DNA from: Bradyrhizobium sp. SZCCHNS1050
GTDB taxonomy: Bacteria; Pseudomonadota; Alphaproteobacteria; Rhizobiales; Xanthobacteraceae
NCBI RefSeq assembly: GCF_032484785.1
Contig: NZ_JAUETR010000001.1
Location: 5,149,501-5,213,500, forward strand
Direction of reading: 5' to 3'
Length of the DNA stretch: 64,000 nt
Shown: in pieces, positions 1 to 9,746 of the stretch
Position numbering within the stretch: position 1 is the first letter of the stretch
Layout: each line of letters begins with the position of its first letter
Translations under genes and position numbers: made by a program
Notes under the pieces: generated by a model
Database searches by the model: none
What the model was told of the DNA's origin: nothing
What the model saw: only the letters and a program-made list of their open reading frames with translations

Positions 1-1569
1 GTGGTCGACACGCTGACCTCGATCGAGGGCGCGCAGGCCGCATTGGAGCTGTACTACCAGCACCGCGGCGTCAGGCCGGTCACGGCGGTGATGTTCACGC
101 ATACCCACACCGATCATTGGGGCGGCGCGCGCGGCGTGGTCGACGACGACGCGATGGCCAGCGGCCGCGTGCCGCTGATCGCGCCGAACCTGTTCATCGA
201 GCATGCGGTCTCCGAGAACATCATCGCCGGCCCTGCGATGCTGCGCCGGGCGCAATATCAGTTCGGGCCGCTGCTCGCGAAGGGGCCGAAGGGCCATGTC
301 GATTGTGGGCTCGGCAAGACCATGGCGGCGGGAGCCGTTGCGCTGCTGCGGCCGACCGACCTGATCATGGCGACCGGGGACACCCGGGTCATCGACGGTC
401 TCACCTTCGAATTCCAGATGGCGCCGAACAGCGAGGCGCCGGCGGAGATGCATTTCTTCGTGCCGCGCTATCGCCTGTTGAACCTCGCCGAGAACTGCAC
501 GCACAACTTCCACAACCTGCTGCCGTTTCGCGGCGCCGACGTGCGCGACGCGCTGGCGTGGTCGAAATATCTCAGCGAGGCGCTGCAACTGTGGGGCGGC
601 AAGGCGGAGGTGATGTGCGGCCAGCATCATTGGCCGATATGGGGCGCGAGCCGTGTCGACGGCATGATCCGCGAACAGCGCGATCTCTACAAATTTGCCC
701 ACGACCAGACCGTGCGGCTGATGAATCATGGCCTGACCGCAAGTGAGATCGCCGAGCAGATCAGGCTGCCCCGGAGCCTCGAAGGGGCATGGCATGCGCG
801 CGGCTATTACGGCCACATCCGCCACAACGTGAAGGCGATCTACCAGAAATATCTCGGCTGGTATGATGCCAATCCCGTCAATCTCGATCCGCTGCCGCCG
901 GTCGAGGCCGGCCGGAAATACGTCGCCTATATGGGCGGGACAGAGGCGCTGCTGGCGCGGGCGCGCGCGGACTTTGCCAACGGCGAATACCGCTTCGTCG
1001 CGCAGGTCGTGGGTCATCTCGTCTTCGCCGAGCCAGACAATGCCGAGGCGCGCGCGCTGCTGGCCGACACGCTGGAGCAGCTCGGCTATGCCGCCGAGAG
1101 CGCGACCTGGCGCAATGCCTATCTGTTCGGCGCGCAAGAGCTGCGCCAGGGTATGCCGGAGGTTCCGGCCCGGCCCGGCCTGCCGCGCGAGACGCTGGCG
1201 GCGCTGCGCACCGAGCAGCTATGGGACGTGCTCGGGGTCAGGCTGAACGGGCCCAAGGCGGAAGGCAAGCATATCGTGCTGAACTGGACGTTCACCGACA
1301 CCGGCGAGCGCTTCGTGCTCACCTTGCAGAATTGTGCGCTGACCTATGCGGTCGGCGTGCAGGCGTCGACCGCCGATGCGGGGTTCACGCTGGCGCGTTC
1401 GACGCTCGATGCGGTCATTGCCAAGGCCACGAGCTTTCCGGAAGCGGTCGCGGCCGGGAAGATCAGCTTCGCGGGCAATCCGATGCGGCTGGCCGAGCTG
1501 ATGTCGCTGATGGACGAGTTCCCGCGCATGTTCGAGATCGTCGAGCCGAAGCGGGCTGCCGTCACCTGA
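1..1569 (+). CDS. alkyl sulfatase, metallo-beta-lactamase fold (5' partial)
   Basis: The frame is open at the first base of the window, so the N-terminus lies outside; 522 residues are visible and end at TGA 1567-1569. The protein resembles SdsA1-type linear alkyl sulfatases, which hydrolyse primary alkyl sulfates to alcohol and sulfate with two zinc ions. Visible support: the metal motif HTHTDH at residues 34-39, a second ligand block ENCTHNFHN near 164-172, GQHHWPIWG near 207-215, a helical dimerisation segment about 245-380 and a C-terminal SCP2-like domain from about 395. Family members are usually about 630-660 residues, so roughly 110-140 residues are missing here. Whether it is exported cannot be judged without the N-terminus. 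The next gene is convergent. Confidence 0.85.
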   Translation: MVDTLTSIEGAQAALELYYQHRGVRPVTAVMFTHTHTDHWGGARGVVDDDAMASGRVPLIAPNLFIEHAVSENIIAGPAMLRRAQYQFGPLLAKGPKGHVDCGLGKTMAAGAVALLRPTDLIMATGDTRVIDGLTFEFQMAPNSEAPAEMHFFVPRYRLLNLAENCTHNFHNLLPFRGADVRDALAWSKYLSEALQLWGGKAEVMCGQHHWPIWGASRVDGMIREQRDLYKFAHDQTVRLMNHGLTASEIAEQIRLPRSLEGAWHARGYYGHIRHNVKAIYQKYLGWYDANPVNLDPLPPVEAGRKYVAYMGGTEALLARARADFANGEYRFVAQVVGHLVFAEPDNAEARALLADTLEQLGYAAESATWRNAYLFGAQELRQGMPEVPARPGLPRETLAALRTEQLWDVLGVRLNGPKAEGKHIVLNWTFTDTGERFVLTLQNCALTYAVGVQASTADAGFTLARSTLDAVIAKATSFPEAVAAGKISFAGNPMRLAELMSLMDEFPRMFEIVEPKRAAVT

Positions 1570-1615
1570 GATGAGGCGGAGGCCGGGCTCGCCGAACTTG
1601 CCCGGCCTCCTCATG

Positions 1616-2686
1616 CTACTCGGCGCTGCTGACCAGCCGGATGCGCGGCGCAGCGATGTCGATCAGGCGGCGATAGGCCGCGAGATAGTCGAGCGCCATC
1701 CGGCGCGCGGTGAAGCGTCGCTCGAACTGCGCGCGCACGCGGGCGCGGCTCAGCTCGGGCAGGCGACTGACGGCCGCTACCGCGCTGAGCTCGTCCTCGA
1801 CGATGAAGCCGGTCACACCGTCGTCGATCACTTCGGGAACCGAGCCGCGGTTGTAGGCGATCACGGGCGTGCCGCAGGCCATCGATTCGATCATCACCAG
1901 GCCGAACGGCTCCGGCCAATCGATCGGCAACAGCAGGCCGAGCGCGCCGGACAGGAACTCCGGCTTCTCGTGATCGCTGATCTCGCCGATGAACTCGACG
2001 AGCGGATTGCCGTGAATCAAGGGACGGATCGTCTGCTCATAATAGTCTTGGTCGGCGCGATCGATCTTGGCCGCGATCTTCAGCGGAATCCCGCAGCGCA
2101 TCGCGATCTTGATGGCACGGTCGACACCCTTTTCCGGGGCGATGCGTCCGAGCACGGCGAGATAGCTCGGCGTCACCGGCCTGGGCACCAGGAGCGTTGC
2201 GGGCAGTCCATGCAGCACGGTGCGCACCCAGTTCGCATTCGGAACCGGCCGGCGCTGCGAGTCCGAGATCGAAACGACGGGAACATCCTTGAAGACCGAG
2301 AACACCGGCTGGTGCTCCGGAAGATCGAGCCTGCCGTGCAAGGTGGTCAGGAACGGTGTGGGTTGCCGGTGGAACAGGGAGAACGGGTAGTAGTCGAGGT
2401 GGAAGTGCAGAATGTCGAACTGTTCGTCGTCGCATTGCTGCCGCACGTTTTCGAGCATCACCATGTGCAGCGCGTTCGGATCCCTCACCGAGCCGTCGAG
2501 GCGCAGAGCTTTTGGCCATGTCGGAGAGAGCTTCGCCGAGGTCTGAGAATCTCCGCTGGCGAACAGGGTGACGTCGTGTCCGAGGGCAACGAGTTCTTCG
2601 GTCAACCAATGGACGACCCGCTCAGTGCCGCCGTAGAGCTTCGGAGGCACGGCCTCCGTCAATGGAGCTATTTGCGCAATGCGCAT
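1616..2686 (-). CDS. family 4 glycosyltransferase
   Basis: A 356-residue GT-B fold glycosyltransferase of the group 1 / GT4 type, probably cytoplasmic, transferring a sugar from a nucleotide-sugar donor to an unknown acceptor. The N-terminal acceptor half begins RIAQIAPLTEAVPPKLYGG, with the glycine-rich loop YGGTERV at about 18-24. The C-terminal donor half contains EPFGLVMIESMACGTPVIA, which carries the E-x7-E signature, followed by GSVPEVI. It is divergent from the ABC exporter at 2978, and the debranching-type enzyme lies beyond that, so a role in glycan or trehalose/glucan metabolism is possible but not shown. ATG start at 2684-2686. The 291-base spacer to the exporter shows no clear motif. 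Confidence 0.85.
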   Translation of the reverse strand: MRIAQIAPLTEAVPPKLYGGTERVVHWLTEELVALGHDVTLFASGDSQTSAKLSPTWPKALRLDGSVRDPNALHMVMLENVRQQCDDEQFDILHFHLDYYPFSLFHRQPTPFLTTLHGRLDLPEHQPVFSVFKDVPVVSISDSQRRPVPNANWVRTVLHGLPATLLVPRPVTPSYLAVLGRIAPEKGVDRAIKIAMRCGIPLKIAAKIDRADQDYYEQTIRPLIHGNPLVEFIGEISDHEKPEFLSGALGLLLPIDWPEPFGLVMIESMACGTPVIAYNRGSVPEVIDDGVTGFIVEDELSAVAAVSRLPELSRARVRAQFERRFTARRMALDYLAAYRRLIDIAAPRIRLVSSAE

Positions 2687-2977
2687 CTCATCGTCTCCTG
2701 TTCGTGACCGATCATGGATGAATCCCCAATGGCACCGGCACTGCCACAGCGGGAACGTTGTCGCATGTGCGAAGTTCCATTCACGCGATCACTCTTTCTT
2801 CGACACAACGTGTTCCGTGCCGTCTCATTGATGCCATCCCCGCTCTCCAACGCTGCTGCCGCGGCATCGTCGGAGGGCAGGTTTGCGCCGCGAAGGCGCA
2901 CGGAACCCGAGAAACCGTTCGTCGTTCATCTGGCCGCATCAGGTGTCGCCACGACCTCGCTCATCAACGGGAAGACC

Positions 2978-4741
2978 ATGGATCAGCTTTCTGGCTACGC
3001 GCACCGCCCCTTTCCCTTCGTGATGCGCTATCTGCGCAAGCGCCCCACCGCCCACCTCGTGATTCTGATGGCCGTCATCGGTGCGGTTGCCTGTTCGGTA
3101 GGCACGCAATATGGCGTGAAATCCCTCGTCGACAGCCTCTCGGCAGGGCCTGCGGGCGGCGGCAACGTCTGGGCCGCGTTCGTGCTGCTGATGGCGCTGA
3201 TCGCGACCGACAACATTCTTTGGCGTGTCGCCAGCTGGATCGCGAGCTTCACCTTCGTCCGTGTCACCGGAGATCTCCGGCGCGACATCTTCCGTCATCT
3301 CACCGGGCATTCGCCGAGCTATTTCGGCGACCGTTTGCCCGGCATGCTGTCGAGCCGCATCACGGCGACGTCGAACGCCGTGTTCACCGTGGAGAACATG
3401 TTCGTCTGGAACGTCTTGCCGCCATGCCTCGCCACCGTCGCGGCGATCTGCCTGATCGGAACCGTGAGCGGCCCGATGGCCATCGGCCTGCTGCTGATCG
3501 CGGCGATGATGGTGGCGGCGATGTTCCGTCTGGCGGCCGCCGGCAAGCCGCTGCATGACGATTTCGCCGACAAGGCGGCCATGGTCGACGGCGAGATGGT
3601 CGACGTGATCTCGAACATGCCGCTGGTGCGCGCGTTCTGCGGCCTGCGCCACGAGCACGACCGGTTCGACGCGACGGTCGACAGGGAGTTGGAGGCACGC
3701 GGGCGCAGTCTCCGCTACCTCGAAAAGCTGCGCATTCTGCACGCGACGGTGACGATCGTGCTGACGATCGCGCTCATGGCGTGGGCGATCTCGCTGTGGC
3801 AGCGGGGCGGGGCGACGACCGGCGACGTCGTGCTGGTCTGCACGCTCGGCCTCTGCATTCTCAACGCGACGCGGGATCTGGCGGTGGCGCTGGTCGATGT
3901 CACCCAGCACGTGGCGCGCATGAGCGAGGCGATCGCGACCCTGCTGCAGCCGCACGAGCTGCGCGATGACCCGCAGGCCGAGCCGCTGGTCAAGAGCGGT
4001 GCGGCCATCGCCTTCGACAACATCACCTTCCACTATCCTGGCGGTCACAAGCTGTTCGAGAATTTCACGCTGCGCCTGCAGCCAGGCCAGCGCGTGGGCC
4101 TGGTTGGGCAGTCCGGCGGCGGCAAGTCGAGCCTGTTCACGCTGCTGCAACGGTTCTATGATCCGCAAGCCGGGCACATCAGGATCGACGGCCAGGACAT
4201 CGCCAAGGTCACCCAGCAGAGCCTGCGCGAGGCGATCTCGGTGGTTCCGCAGGACATCTCGCTGTTTCATCGCTCCATTCTGGAGAATATTCGCTACGGA
4301 CGTCCGAGTGCGACCGACGACGAGGTGTTGCGGGCGGCGATCGCGGCGCGCTGCGACTTCGTCGAGACGCTGCCGGAAGGATTGCAGACGATGGTCGGGG
4401 ATCGCGGCGTCAAGCTGTCGGGCGGGCAGCGCCAGCGCATCGCGATCGCGCGCGCCTTCCTCAAGGATGCGCCGATCCTTCTGCTCGACGAGGCCACCGC
4501 CGCGCTCGACAGCGAGTCCGAGGAGGCCATCCGTGAGGCGTTGAGTCGTCTGATGCGCGGCCGCACCGTCATCGCGATCGCGCATCGCCTTGCGACCTTG
4601 CGGAACTTTGACCGCGTGGTGGTGCTGAGATCGGGCAGGATCATCGAGGACGGCGCGCCTGACCGGCTGATGCAGGACGAGGGCCCGTATCGTGAGCTCG
4701 TCACCCAGGAGATGAACCGGCTCGCCAAGTTCGCCGCCTGA
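2978..4741 (+). CDS. ABC exporter, fused membrane and ATPase domains
   Basis: A 587-residue type IV (MsbA-like) half-transporter. The transmembrane domain occupies about residues 25-310 and the ATPase domain about 345-587, with Walker A GQSGGGKSS near 377-385, the signature LSGGQRQ near 480, Walker B ILLLDEAT and the H-loop IAHRLATL. Such proteins work as homo- or heterodimers and export lipids, glycans or peptides; the substrate is not evident. I chose ATG 2978 because GGGAAG sits just upstream and the protein then begins in the family way. The same frame is open back to 2714 (extra 88 residues), but that stretch has poor coding character. Neighbours suggest a carbohydrate or envelope-related job, which is inference only. 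Confidence 0.8.
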   Translation: MDQLSGYAHRPFPFVMRYLRKRPTAHLVILMAVIGAVACSVGTQYGVKSLVDSLSAGPAGGGNVWAAFVLLMALIATDNILWRVASWIASFTFVRVTGDLRRDIFRHLTGHSPSYFGDRLPGMLSSRITATSNAVFTVENMFVWNVLPPCLATVAAICLIGTVSGPMAIGLLLIAAMMVAAMFRLAAAGKPLHDDFADKAAMVDGEMVDVISNMPLVRAFCGLRHEHDRFDATVDRELEARGRSLRYLEKLRILHATVTIVLTIALMAWAISLWQRGGATTGDVVLVCTLGLCILNATRDLAVALVDVTQHVARMSEAIATLLQPHELRDDPQAEPLVKSGAAIAFDNITFHYPGGHKLFENFTLRLQPGQRVGLVGQSGGGKSSLFTLLQRFYDPQAGHIRIDGQDIAKVTQQSLREAISVVPQDISLFHRSILENIRYGRPSATDDEVLRAAIAARCDFVETLPEGLQTMVGDRGVKLSGGQRQRIAIARAFLKDAPILLLDEATAALDSESEEAIREALSRLMRGRTVIAIAHRLATLRNFDRVVVLRSGRIIEDGAPDRLMQDEGPYRELVTQEMNRLAKFAA

Positions 4742-4813
4742 TCGTAGCGTCGGGTCGCGTCGAGAATGTGCACTCTCGGTTGTCTGGGCACTTCAACATC
4801 GCATGAGGCCAAC

Positions 4814-7015
4814 ATGTCCGCCGAAGTCGCAAGCACACTGTCGTTGATCACCCAGACGGACGAGCCTGCCGAGCAGCCGTTCTATATTCCCATGACGGGG
4901 CCGGCGTCCCGGCCGCGGCGCTCGCTCAAGCACGACGATACGTTCATCGTCCTCGACGGCCATGGCGACATCGGCGCCTCGGCCGGCGGACCGGACGGTC
5001 TCTTCAACGCCGATACGCGCTATCTCGCGCGGCTCGAATTGACGCTGGACGACGTTCAGCCCCTGCTGCTCGGCTCGAGCCTGCGCGACGACAACTCCGC
5101 GCTGACCGTCGATCTCACCAATCCCGACATCTACAGCCAGGGCCGCCTGGTGCTGCCGAAGGATATGCTGCACATCGTGCGCACGATCTTTCTCTGGCAT
5201 GGCACGGCCTATCAGCGCATCGGGCTGCAGAACCATGGCGATCGCCATGCCAGCTTCGATCTCAAGCTGACATTCGACAATGATTTTGCCGACCTTTTCG
5301 AGGTGCGAGGCACCGTGCGGCCGCGGCGCGGCATCGGCTCGAGCCGGCTGGTGGAACCGTCCGAGGTGGTCCTGCACTATCGCGGCCTGGACAATGTCCT
5401 GCGCACCACCGACGTGAGCTTCGATCCGCGTCCGACGCATCTCACCGTCAATGTCGCAACCTATCATTTCGACCTTGCCCCGCAGGAATCGGCCTCGCTG
5501 TTCGTGGCCGTGATGTGCAACGCCAAGGCCGGCGAGCGGCCCCGGCCCTTCTTCCGCAGCCTGCTCGCCCATCGCCGAGAGATGCGCCGATGCACCGTTG
5601 GCGCCGCCAGCATCGAGACCTCCAACGACATCCTCAACGAGGTGCTGTGCCAGGCAGCGGCCGATCTGAACATCCTGATGACGGATACGCCGGAGGGGCG
5701 TTATCCCTATGCCGGCATTCCCTGGTATTCGACCACATTCGGTCGCGACGGGCTGATCACCGCGATGCAGATGCTGTGGGTCGATCCGCGCATTGCCCGC
5801 GGCGTCCTGCGCCGGCTCGCCGTGCATCAGGCGCGCACGACCGATCCGCTGTCCGATGCCGAGCCCGGCAAGATCCTGCACGAGATGCGCGGCGGCGAGA
5901 TGGCGGCGCTGCGTGAGGTGCCGTTCGGCTGCTATTATGGCAGCGTCGATTCCACGCCGCTGTTCGTGCTGCTCGCCGGGCTCTATATCGAGCGCACCGG
6001 CGACATCGACACCCTGAGGGAGCTATGGCCGGCGATCGAGCTGGCGTTGCGCTGGATCGACGGCCCCGGCGATCCCGATCGCGATGGCTTCGTGGAATAT
6101 CAGCGCGCCTCCGAGCAGGGTCTCGCCAACCAGGGCTGGAAGGACTCCTACGACGCGGTGTTCCATGCCGATGGACGTCTCGCGGAAGGTTACATCGCGC
6201 TTGCGGAGGTGCAGGGCTATGTGTTTGCCGGCAAGCAGCTGGCGGCGCGTTGCGCCCGCCGGCTCGGCAAGGCCGAGATGGCGGACCGGCTCCAGGCCGA
6301 GGCCGCTGATCTCGCGGAACGGTTCGAGGACGCCTTCTGGTGCGAGGATCTGAACACCTATGCGCTCGCGCTCGACGGCCACAAGCAGCCCTGCCGCGTC
6401 CGGACGTCCAACGCCGGGCAGCTGCTGTTCAGCGGCATGGTACGCGAGGATCGCGCCCGCAAGCTTGCCGCCGAACTGCTGCGGCCGCATTTCTTCTCGG
6501 GCTGGGGCATCCGCACCGTCGCCTGCGGCGAAGCGCGCTACAATCCGATGTCCTATCACGACGGATCGATCTGGCCGCACGACAACGCGCTGATTGCGCT
6601 GGGCCTGTCGCGCTATGGCCTCAAGCATGCGGTCGAGCAGGTGTTCGGCGGCCTGTTCGAAGCCGCGTCCTACATGGATCTGCGCCGGCTGCCGGAGCTG
6701 TTCTGCGGCTTCCGGCGCGAAAAGCATCGCGGCCCGACGCTCTATCCGGTGGCCTGCGCGCCGCAGGCCTGGGCCAGCGCGACGCCGTTCACCTTGCTCG
6801 AGGCGGCGCTCGGGCTCGAGTTCGACGCCGCGCGCGGCGAGATCCGTCTGCGCAATCCGCGGCTGCCCGCCTTCCTGGACTGGGTGGTGCTGCGCGATCT
6901 CAGGCTCGGCAGCTCGACGATCGACCTGCGCATTCGCCGCCATGGCGAGGACATCTCCATGGAGGTGCTGCGGCGGCGCGGTCAGATCCAGGTCTCGCTG
7001 GTGCTGGCGCAATGA
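4814..7015 (+). CDS. glycogen-debranching-type amylo-alpha-1,6-glucosidase
   Basis: A 733-residue protein with an N-terminal beta-rich GDE_N_bis domain (about 25-220) and a C-terminal six-hairpin glycosidase-like (alpha/alpha toroid) domain (about 290-715). Recognisable segments include DGLFNADTRYL near the N-terminus, AGIPWYSTTFGRDGL in the catalytic-domain entrance, NQGWKDS, and SYHDGSIWPHDNALIA. The family is annotated as amylo-alpha-1,6-glucosidase, hydrolysing alpha-1,6 branches of glucans, but many bacterial members are biochemically uncharacterised. The start ATG 4814 has ATGAGG about 6 bases upstream; an in-frame earlier codon at 4766 is less likely. The stop overlaps the start of the PRC-barrel gene (ATGATGA-type overlap at 7012-7017), indicating translational coupling. 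Confidence 0.82.
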   Translation: MSAEVASTLSLITQTDEPAEQPFYIPMTGPASRPRRSLKHDDTFIVLDGHGDIGASAGGPDGLFNADTRYLARLELTLDDVQPLLLGSSLRDDNSALTVDLTNPDIYSQGRLVLPKDMLHIVRTIFLWHGTAYQRIGLQNHGDRHASFDLKLTFDNDFADLFEVRGTVRPRRGIGSSRLVEPSEVVLHYRGLDNVLRTTDVSFDPRPTHLTVNVATYHFDLAPQESASLFVAVMCNAKAGERPRPFFRSLLAHRREMRRCTVGAASIETSNDILNEVLCQAAADLNILMTDTPEGRYPYAGIPWYSTTFGRDGLITAMQMLWVDPRIARGVLRRLAVHQARTTDPLSDAEPGKILHEMRGGEMAALREVPFGCYYGSVDSTPLFVLLAGLYIERTGDIDTLRELWPAIELALRWIDGPGDPDRDGFVEYQRASEQGLANQGWKDSYDAVFHADGRLAEGYIALAEVQGYVFAGKQLAARCARRLGKAEMADRLQAEAADLAERFEDAFWCEDLNTYALALDGHKQPCRVRTSNAGQLLFSGMVREDRARKLAAELLRPHFFSGWGIRTVACGEARYNPMSYHDGSIWPHDNALIALGLSRYGLKHAVEQVFGGLFEAASYMDLRRLPELFCGFRREKHRGPTLYPVACAPQAWASATPFTLLEAALGLEFDAARGEIRLRNPRLPAFLDWVVLRDLRLGSSTIDLRIRRHGEDISMEVLRRRGQIQVSLVLAQ

Positions 7016-7521
7016 TGGCGTTGAAACCCACTCTCCACCGAGCTGCTTGCGGCTGTCTCGTCACGCTGCCGTTGCTCATCGGTCCGTATGTCGGCGACGG
7101 GCATGCGCAGCAGCCGTCGCCGGCACCGCCTGCCAAGGATGCCGCGGCGCCCGCGAAGGAGCCGGCACCGCCGCCCTCGGTCACCATCCTCGGCGCGCGC
7201 GATGCGCATGGCGTGCTCGGTCGCGACGTGCGCAGCTCGACCGGCGAGGACATGGGCCACATCGTCGACGTCATCGTCGATTCCACCGGCACGGTGCGAG
7301 CCGCGGTGATCGATTTCGGCGGCTTCCTCGGTGTCGGCAGCCGCAAGATCGTGGTCGACTGGACCGCGCTCGACTTCAAGCACATCGCCGAGAAGAGCGA
7401 CCAGGTCACGCTCGACCTCACCAAGGAGCAGGTGAAGGCCGCGCCCGAATACAAGGAGGACAAGGCCGTCGTCGTGCTCGGCGCGTCCGGCAAGCTGTCA
7501 CCCTGGGATTTCGATCATTGA
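7012..7521 (+). CDS. exported PRC-barrel domain protein
   Basis: A 169-residue protein with a signal peptide (hydrophobic stretch about 12-28, likely cleavage after GHA at about 33), then a proline/alanine-rich linker (about 34-56) and a PRC-barrel domain (about 60-140; visible core GRDVRSSTGEDMGHIVDVI and the later GGFLGVGSRKIVVDW). PRC-barrels occur in the RimM family, in the photosynthetic reaction centre H subunit and in small stress-related periplasmic proteins; this one is of the last type. Two consecutive ATG codons (7012 and 7015) overlap the stop of the debranching-type gene, so it is almost certainly co-translated with it. Specific function is unknown. Confidence 0.75.
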   Translation: MMALKPTLHRAACGCLVTLPLLIGPYVGDGHAQQPSPAPPAKDAAAPAKEPAPPPSVTILGARDAHGVLGRDVRSSTGEDMGHIVDVIVDSTGTVRAAVIDFGGFLGVGSRKIVVDWTALDFKHIAEKSDQVTLDLTKEQVKAAPEYKEDKAVVVLGASGKLSPWDFDH

Positions 7522-7617
7522 GTTGATGTGTGCGATTGCCGGTCCGGCCTGCGCGTGCAGCGGAACACGGTGGGGATGTTCTGTCCCGTCAGCCTCATGA
7601 GTTGAGATGTGAGAGCC

Positions 7618-8943
7618 ATGCCGATTGCACGGCCGTCGAGATCGCCTGACCGGGAGCCCGAGCCTGACCGCGCGGCAGAGGCGGGCGCGCGTCCGGATGC
7701 CGGGCAGGATCATGGCCAGTCGACTGCGAGACCGGCGCCGTCGCGGCAGAGCCTGCGCGGGCTGGACTGGTTCATCTTCTTCCTGGCCGACGTGCAGACC
7801 GGCTTCGGTCCCTTCATCGCGGTCTATCTGACGACGCAGAAATGGACGCAGGCCCAGATCGGCCTAGTGCTGTCGATCGGCGGCATCGTCGGGCTGATCG
7901 GGCAGATGCCGGGCGGCGCGATCATCGATGCGGCCAGATCCGAGCGCCGCGTCGCCGGTCTTGCCATCGCGACCATCGGCTGCTGCGCGCTGGCCTATGC
8001 CGCTTGGCCGATCTTTCCCGTGGTCGCGGGTGCCGCGACGTTGCATGCGGCGGCGAGCTGCGTGCTGGGCCCTGCGATCGCGGCGATCAGCCTCGGCCTG
8101 GTCGGGCCGCGCGGCATGGCGGAGCGGCTCGGCCGCAATGCGCGGTTCGCGTCGCTCGGCAATGGCGTGGCTGCGGCCGTGATGGGCACCTGCGGCTATC
8201 TGCTGTCCAGCCGCGCCGTGTTCCTGGTCACCTTCATTCTCGCCTTTCCGACGCTGATCGCGTTGTCGCGCATCCGCGAGCGCGAGATCGACGTCGCGCG
8301 GGCGCACGGCCGGGCCCATCACGAGGACAAGGAGGTCGCGCGGCTGTCGAATCTGCTCGGCCTGCTGCGCCAGCGCGCGCTGCTCGTGTTCGCGCTCGGC
8401 GTGTTCCTGCTGCAGCTCGCCAATGCGGCGATGCTGCCGCTGATGGCCGGCGTGGTGACGACGAAATCGAGCGAATGGGCGCCGATGCTGATCGCGTTCT
8501 GCATCGTGGTGCCGCAGGCGATCGTGGCGCTGACCTCGCCCTCGGTCGGCGCGGTCGCGCAGCAATGGGGCCGCAGGCCGCTGCTGATGCTGGGGTTTGC
8601 CGCGCTCGCGATGCGCGGCGCGCTGTTCGCGGTCGTGCACGATCCCTACGTGCTAGTGGCGGTGCAGATCTTCGACGGCGTCACGGCGGCCGTGTTCGCC
8701 GTCATGATTCCGCTGACGGTGGCCGACGTCGCCTTCGGCAGCGGGCATTTCAATCTGGCGCAGGGAATCGTCGGGACGGCGTCCGGGATCGGCGGATCGC
8801 TGTCCACCGTCGTCGCCGGCTTCGCCAGCGACCGTTACGGCAGCGCCACCGCCTTCATGGGTCTGTCAGGCGTGGCGCTGACGGGTCTTCTCTTGATCGC
8901 GCTGCTGATGCCGGAGACCGGGCAGCGCGAGCGCAGGGCGTGA
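7618..8943 (+). CDS. MFS transporter
   Basis: A 441-residue major facilitator superfamily permease with about 12 hydrophobic helices. It begins with an unusually charged, hydrophilic N-terminal tail of about 45 residues before the first helix (GLDWFIFFLADVQTGFGPF). MFS-like cytoplasmic loops are visible, for example GGAIIDAARSERR between helices 2 and 3. Substrate is not evident; the closest general type is drug/sugar-like permeases. ATG 7618 was chosen, and a GTG three codons earlier is possible. It ends 14 bases before the fixK2 stop on the other strand, so the two genes converge. Confidence 0.78.
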   Translation: MPIARPSRSPDREPEPDRAAEAGARPDAGQDHGQSTARPAPSRQSLRGLDWFIFFLADVQTGFGPFIAVYLTTQKWTQAQIGLVLSIGGIVGLIGQMPGGAIIDAARSERRVAGLAIATIGCCALAYAAWPIFPVVAGAATLHAAASCVLGPAIAAISLGLVGPRGMAERLGRNARFASLGNGVAAAVMGTCGYLLSSRAVFLVTFILAFPTLIALSRIREREIDVARAHGRAHHEDKEVARLSNLLGLLRQRALLVFALGVFLLQLANAAMLPLMAGVVTTKSSEWAPMLIAFCIVVPQAIVALTSPSVGAVAQQWGRRPLLMLGFAALAMRGALFAVVHDPYVLVAVQIFDGVTAAVFAVMIPLTVADVAFGSGHFNLAQGIVGTASGIGGSLSTVVAGFASDRYGSATAFMGLSGVALTGLLLIALLMPETGQRERRA

Positions 8944-8957
8944 ACGGGCAGGGCCGC

Positions 8958-9662
8958 TCAGGCGTCCATGCTGCGCAGGCGCTGACGGTTGCGCAGCACG
9001 ATCTGGCGGGCACCGGAGAAGCCGAGAACGCCCTGGCTGTGCAACTGCGACAGCGCGCGCGACACGGTCTCCAGGGTCAGGCCGAGATAGTCGCCGATAT
9101 CGCGGCGGCACATCGGCAGCGCCATCATGCCGGCGACGGCGAGGCGGCGGTCCATCTCGAGCAGGAAGGTCGCGACGCGCTCCATCGCAGTCTTGCGTCC
9201 CAGCAGCAGCATGTGGTCCTCGGCATGGCGGAGATCGCCGGCCGTCATGGTCCAGAGCTTGCGGGCGACCGCGACGTCGACGCCTGCTGCCTGTTCGAGG
9301 CTGCGGCGCTTCACCAGGCGCACGGTGGTATCGATGATGGCCTCGGCGGCGAGGCGATGCATGGAGCCGAATTCGAGGCCGAAAACGTCACCGGGAAGAT
9401 GGAAGGCGCCGATCTGGCGGCGGCCGTCGGAGAGCAGCTTGTAGCTGCGAACCGCGCCGGAGATCACCTGGTAGACGTACTCGGCCGGCTCGTCCTCGCC
9501 ATAGATCTCCTCGTCCTTCTTGTAGGAGAACTCGCTGGCGATGAGCCCGGCATGGCCGGTGATCTCGGCAAAGGGATTGGCGGCAGGAGAGACGACAGGA
9601 GAGGGGACGGCGTGGGGGGCGTTGGTGCTGACGACCGAATTGGTAATCGACTGATTGAGCAT
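8958..9662 (-). CDS. fixK: FixK2-type Crp/Fnr transcription regulator
   Basis: A 234-residue Crp/Fnr regulator: cyclic-nucleotide-binding-like beta-barrel about 45-130, long dimer helix about 135-172, winged helix-turn-helix about 185-230. The recognition segment RDIGDYLGLTLETVSRALSQ (187-206) carries L197, E198 and R202, equivalent to the DNA-contacting residues of B. japonicum FixK2. The cysteine just before it (C185, in LPMCRRD) matches the redox-sensitive C183 of that protein. There is no N-terminal Fnr iron-sulfur cysteine cluster. ATG 9660-9662 is chosen because AAGGAG lies 6 bases upstream; this gives the family length (232 in B. japonicum), whereas a longer reading to 9719 does not fit. 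It should activate TTGA-N6-TCAA promoters, five of which (four perfect) lie in this window. Confidence 0.93.
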   Translation of the reverse strand: MLNQSITNSVVSTNAPHAVPSPVVSPAANPFAEITGHAGLIASEFSYKKDEEIYGEDEPAEYVYQVISGAVRSYKLLSDGRRQIGAFHLPGDVFGLEFGSMHRLAAEAIIDTTVRLVKRRSLEQAAGVDVAVARKLWTMTAGDLRHAEDHMLLLGRKTAMERVATFLLEMDRRLAVAGMMALPMCRRDIGDYLGLTLETVSRALSQLHSQGVLGFSGARQIVLRNRQRLRSMDA

Positions 9663-9746
9663 GACCATCTCCTTGCGGCGGATGGCGATGTGGTACACGG
9701 CGGCTCCCGTTAAGGACATTTCGGCCGTTATCTTAAGGGGGGTTCC

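Noticed and set aside
2714..2977. N-terminal extension of the ABC exporter.
   Set aside because: The 88 added residues have no homology-like pattern, and a ribosome site and typical start lie at 2978.
7842..9713. Plus-strand frame running over the MFS gene and opposite fixK2.
   Set aside because: It is a shifted frame of the MFS gene, then the antisense of fixK2; composition is abnormal.
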